Assembly (NCBI RefSeq): GCF_029784135.1
Contig: NC_073746.1
Location: forward strand, 62,780,097 to 62,844,096
Length of the DNA stretch: 64,000 nucleotides
Direction: 5' to 3'
Source: Toxorhynchites rutilus septentrionalis
Lineage: Eukaryota > Arthropoda > Insecta > Diptera > Culicidae
Both the position numbers and the translations under genes were made by a program. Position 1 is the first letter of the stretch, and each line of letters opens with the position of its first letter. The notes below the pieces were generated by a model. The model was not told where the DNA came from and searched no databases. It saw only the letters and a list, made by a program, of their open reading frames with translations. Below are positions 59,952 to 64,000 of this stretch, one piece after another.

Positions 59952-61464
59952 TTTATTGAAAACATAAATTCCCGGTATGTATTTGACAGAAATGAAGACG
60001 TAAAGACGGCGAAGTTTGTCTAGAAAAGTTAATAATCTTAGTGGTTTGAGGCGTTAGAGGTTTTACTTCAAATCCGCTACTTACTAAAATGTTCTTTACC
60101 GATATAGCAACATGAGGCCAAGCGTTGTCATTCTCGAGTGTAATGTCCTCGTGTATGATCGTTCCCGCTCTAAAATAAACATTTTTTGTCTATCACAGAC
60201 CCTTCCGTGATAGTTTTATCCACCAAATACAGAGCATATCCTCGATGCCATGGATATTCCTATATTTTGACGTTTCTGGCAGTTCTGGCTGACCACTTCA
60301 AGCAAGGATCCTAAGGCTACTGAACAGGCCTTTCAGTAACAGTTGGAGATCGTGTGATTGAGCGCGTAACTTCCGACAAAATGGGTCTCTAACATAAGGT
60401 GCTTAACGAATGTCACCTTTAGATTTCCAAAAACAACTGTTTGGTCGTGATTCCTTAAGAGCAGAAGTAGTAAAAATACCCCGAAGAATTCCGAAATCTG
60501 TAGTTCTAGAACGGAACATTTCACCTCTGTGTCAATGTCCTTGATGAACCAAACGTGAGGCTTGACAACAAACCGGGTTTTAAAACACAATTCCAAACCG
60601 TTGTGTTACGTTGAGATATTTCGTACACCAATACGGTTAAGGCAAAACAGAAATTCTATTCACTATTGTGACAATTTTCAATATCATGCCATTCACAGTG
60701 TTATGACCAATAACTGAGCAAACTTGATTCTTGTATAGAGGGACAGACATTTTTAGGATTTTGAAGCACTCACTGAACAGAGTTTTGATTTTTTAAAGGT
60801 ATAAACATCAATGTCCAAAATGTGTCCAAAACAATTACTTTATAAGTTCATCCTCTTGAAATTATCTATTCATCTATTTAACTATCTATTCTTATCTACT
60901 TTTACTAATAACTATAACTATATTTTCTTGTAGCGACAATTCTCTTTAACGGCACTTTACGATGTAGCTTCGACTGTAGTTCTTAATCAGTACAGAAACA
61001 TGAGGCTGAGCGTTCTCATGGTATAATATTACGACTTCGTGACAGCAAGTGACATCCACCAAGTGCGGAATGTTTTTAATTTACCAAGTTTTACTTCAAA
61101 ATGACGTTATTAACCCTAGTTACGTTGACTGTCGACATGAGCAGTTACAATCCGATGCAACAAATATTTTTATGACGTATTTCAACAGACATATAAAATC
61201 TCATATTGGGTCTTATGCCGGTATACACTGCACGGTGAAAACGAAATGAACAGCACGTCATTGAACTTCGTTTTACGAGTTACGAGAAATTAATATTAAA
61301 TGAAAATAGAAATCAATAGAAATTATAAATAAAAATTAACTTCACCGCTTCAAATCTTTTACAAAAATGTTATCTGAAGATAACTTTATATCATGATGAT
61401 AAGCTTTAGTGGAAAACTAATTTGGTATCCAGATGTCGACACCGTACCGTTGTCATCACGGATA
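59952..61464. other. Decayed mariner scraps, no gene
   Basis: Two minus-strand pieces resemble the second-Asp block of mariner transposases: LENDNAWPHVAISVKNIL (about 60165-60085) and YHENAQPHVSVLIKNY (about 61035-60985). Both are short and the surrounding frames are broken. Nothing else is recognised. Confidence 0.4.
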
Positions 61465-61735
61465 TACACTCTGTTCAACTTCTATAAGACCAGGTGATGA
61501 TCTTGCTACTTTGTGTCATTGTAAACAAACAACGCTTCAATTTATATTCTAGTGTACTAGTATTGGTAGCCATCATACACTGGATGATTGCTGCACTGCA
61601 CCATATGTGTGTGCAAGCGTTGAGCGTAAACAAATGTTTTTGTATTTTTGTAGCGTCAATAATCGGGAAATTTCCCGAAATAATCGGGAAATAGTTAGAA
61701 AAGTTTCGATTACTTCAAAATCGCTCATGCAAATA

Positions 61736-62361
61736 CAAGGGTTGTCAAAAAATAAGTTTCAGTGCCTCGGAAATCGCGGAAAAATAAAGTTAGGACAAAA
61801 AACAAGGTGATTTTCGTAATCTACGTTTTATTTTGTATTTTTCTACATAATCGCCGTAACGTTCGAGGCATTTTTCATAACGTGGCACGAGTTTTTCTAT
61901 TCCGAGCGCAAAGTGCGTAGCGTCCAACTTTTTGAAGTACGATGTTACTGCGTTACGAATTCAGTGTTATTGAATCGTTGACCGCCGAACGCCTGTTCAT
62001 TCCCGGGAATAAATGATAGTCGCTAGGGGCGAGGTCTGGGGAGTAAGTAGGATGCTCGAACACAGTCCATTTGATTTTTTTCAATCGTTCTTGAGTTACG
62101 CGAGCAGAATGGGGCCGCGCATTATCGTGGATGAGGAAAACTCCTTTCGTCAATAAACATAGCCTTTTGTTCTTAATCGGTCCAAAACTTCACAATAGTA
62201 TTTTAAAACTCAAAAAAACACGAACGACGCGTCCGTGCCGACCAAGGTTTCTTGCAAACTGCTTAGAAATGTTGTGAAATAATATGGTAAAATTTTGTAA
62301 TTCCAATTTTCCATGTGAGATGGCGCTGGGGCACTGAAACTTATTTTTTGAACGACCCTCG
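61736..62361 (-). mobile_element. Internally deleted mariner inside Tc1 element
   Basis: Ends CAAGGGTTGTCAAAAAATAA and CGAGGGTCGTTCAAAAAATA are inverted, followed by GTTTCAGTGCC on both sides. TA lies on the left (61734-61735); the right copy has changed to TG. A minus-strand coding remnant is listed separately. Scraps of the same family are at 43796-43933 and 47241-47281. Confidence 0.75.
61830..62160 (-). pseudogene. Mariner DD34D transposase fragment
   Basis: Minus strand: VFLIHDNARPHSARVTQERL (second Asp), then TYSPDLAPSDYHLFP (third Asp, 34 residues later), followed by a C-terminal piece with LDATHFALGIE-like and ERYGDYVEK sequence near 61850-61930. The N-terminal half and first Asp are deleted. 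Confidence 0.75.
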
Positions 62362-62670
62362 TGAAGCAATCTTTGAATCTAAATGATTCACGGGAGACAA
62401 TTCGTCAAATTTTGGAAAAAGTCTTTGCATTAAAAGGACTAAAAAGGTTAAAGCTCTCAATCTTACACCATCTCACATCAAAAGACGTCTGCGTTTTGCC
62501 AAAGCTCACATGAATGAACAATGAGACATGGTATGTCATGACAAAGAACGTTTTCGAACGAATACATTTTGCTACATACCATAACCAACAGTTAATTTTT
62601 TTTTACTATTTACTTTGCTATGTTATCTTCAGCGACGAAAAAAAGTTCAATATATACATATACTTTATTC
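62362..62670 (+). pseudogene. Tc1-like transposase fragment
   Basis: Plus strand: NDSRETIRQILEKV, LTPSHIKRRLRFAKAHMN and, after a frame change, VIFSDEKKFN, which is the first catalytic Asp block of Tc1 transposases. Later residues are missing. It belongs to the 61467-62770 element. Confidence 0.65.
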
Positions 62671-62772
62671 TAAGCATTCTACAATGTATGAATGTATCTT
62701 GTTGAAATTCTAACTGTTTGTGTTGCAACGAAATATAATCAGGGTGGTCTTATAGAAGTTGGACAGAGTGTA

Positions 62773-64000
62773 CTTCATTTCGTTCTCATCATTAAGTGTA
62801 TACGAGAAAAAGGCTCATAATATCAAACACTTTTATATTTAAACTATTGAATGGTGTTTTTTCAAGAGTATGTGAATAAGCGCGCAACTTTCAACGGACT
62901 GGTTCTCTAGTGCAATGCCCATGAATTGTTTATGGGGAATCTTCAGTGGCGTCGAGTGAAGTTTTCGCACTCGGACAAATCAAATCCCAATAAATAATCA
63001 TATTATTCTTAAAGATATGGTGTTTTAAAACAAAAAAGATCCACAGTCTATAGCCGATCCACAATGTCCCGATAATTGAAGCGACTTTAACACCCCGCAA
63101 ACCCAGAAACGGGCGATAAAAATAACAATCAAGTCACGATATCTCGCTCGGTACGACTGTAACAATTCCCAAACCCGGCGCCATTTCATTGTGGATCAAT
63201 CAACGATGCCGATCCGAGATAAGTGGAAAAAATGACTCATCACCCCATTGGAATCAGTGGCGGTTGATAGTATACTATATTTCACAAACAGTTCGGTATT
63301 CTGTCGTTATCGAACTCATCGATAAAAGTGATTCTGTGGGCAGTCATCGTTCCAAGCAAATGAAACTCACACACCACAGCGGATGACAACCAGGCATTGG
63401 GGTCGACATTCCATGTATGGTGTGGACTATACCTTTCCGATGGTAAGAATGTGTTGTTGTGATATGCTCTCGCGGTGGCCACGTAGCGCGAAATAAACTT
63501 ATCAGTTTCCTTTTCTCGCTTTGGTAGCCAAAAACTTTACCGTCGAGCGCTGAGCTGTATTTGCGCCACCGTCACCGCCACCGCTTGGGAGATGCTGATT
63601 CGGAATGGCGGTTCCGTTAGATTTTTCACTCTCATTCTGGTAGGTTTACATCCCAAACCGGCTCGTCTTGTAGCTCACAACAGCTGTAGTGAAGAGTGGA
63701 GAGGGAAGAGATGGAGTAACCCGGAAGGGCGCAACAAAATGCGACGCACGCTACACACTTGATTTGGACGGGCGGATTTTTTTACGAATACCTGTATACC
63801 CCGCCTCTCCTTGCCCCATGATCAACTTCTCTTCTCCATGCGCGGTTCTTGTTCGTTTGTCTTATATTGGCACCGCATCCGACCTATTGCCGGGATTTCA
63901 CCACCTATGTTGATCGGAAGATAATTCTGAATAGATCTGATACTTCGCTAATAAGTATGTGATGGCTATTGACACCTTTGATTACAATCCGCCACCACTC
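62773..64000. other. No recognisable gene
   Basis: From about 63040 the sequence is less AT-rich and looks unique. It could hold regulatory DNA or non-coding exons of a gene beyond the window, but no open frame or splice chain supports this. Confidence 0.35.

Larger units (their letters stand above)
61467..62770 (+). mobile_element. Tc1-like element split by a mariner
   Basis: Flanked by TA (61465-61466 and 62771-62772). Inverted ends CACTCTGTTCAACTTCTATA and CACTCTGTCCAACTTCTATA, continuing AGACCA. Removing the mariner at 61736-62361 leaves about 680 bases, so the element is also internally deleted. Confidence 0.8.

Overview
The window looks like chromosomal DNA of a culicine mosquito, most likely Aedes. 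The evidence is an AT-rich sequence packed with decayed transposons, three tRNA-derived SINEs whose A box (TGGCCGAGTGGTTAG) and body resemble the Feilai family of Aedes, LOA-type (Lian-like) non-LTR retrotransposon ends, DD37E elements of the kind known from mosquitoes, and short 60-70 base introns. I identify the families by recall, without a database search.

Host gene. Only one convincing host gene is present: a six-exon gene on the plus strand at 26330-28428. It has GT-AG introns with matching phases, encodes a 454-residue coiled-coil protein, and has a polyadenylation signal 33 bases past the stop. I do not recognise the family. I saw no functional RNA gene, CRISPR array, or virus-derived insertion.

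Layout. 1-7 kb: a DD37E Tc1/mariner element with perfect 49-base ends, a Mos1-like mariner remnant, a 54-base LINE insertion and a decayed Helitron. 7-14 kb: mostly featureless AT-rich DNA with DD41D fragments, a possible LTR-like promoter block and a SINE-like repeat. 14-20 kb: a Helitron with a (TA)n expansion, a tandem duplication carrying a TTAA-flanked MITE, and a DD41D remnant. 21-26 kb: a SINE, a LOA 3' end and Helitron debris. 26-29 kb: the coiled-coil gene and a foldback MITE. 30-38 kb: a second DD37E remnant, a hAT-like remnant, a foldback element split by a mariner, and a pogo-type MITE. 38-44 kb: a reverse-transcriptase fragment, Helitron minisatellite, and a mariner split by a LOA insertion. 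44-51 kb: an inverted-repeat element, a 53-base LINE insertion, two Helitrons with adjoining 5' ends and a complete foldback element. 51-64 kb: two more SINEs, foldbacks, nested TTAA elements, mariner remnants, and a Tc1 element split by a mariner.

How the parts relate. There is no operon-like or cooperating gene set. The structure is a record of nested insertions: mariner in foldback, LOA in mariner, mariner in Tc1, TTAA MITE in foldback, and TTAA MITE in tandem duplication. Target duplications at most of these junctions give relative ages. I found no sign of a new biological system. The most useful observations are the unassigned intact gene, the nested insertions with readable duplications, and the repeat families described below.
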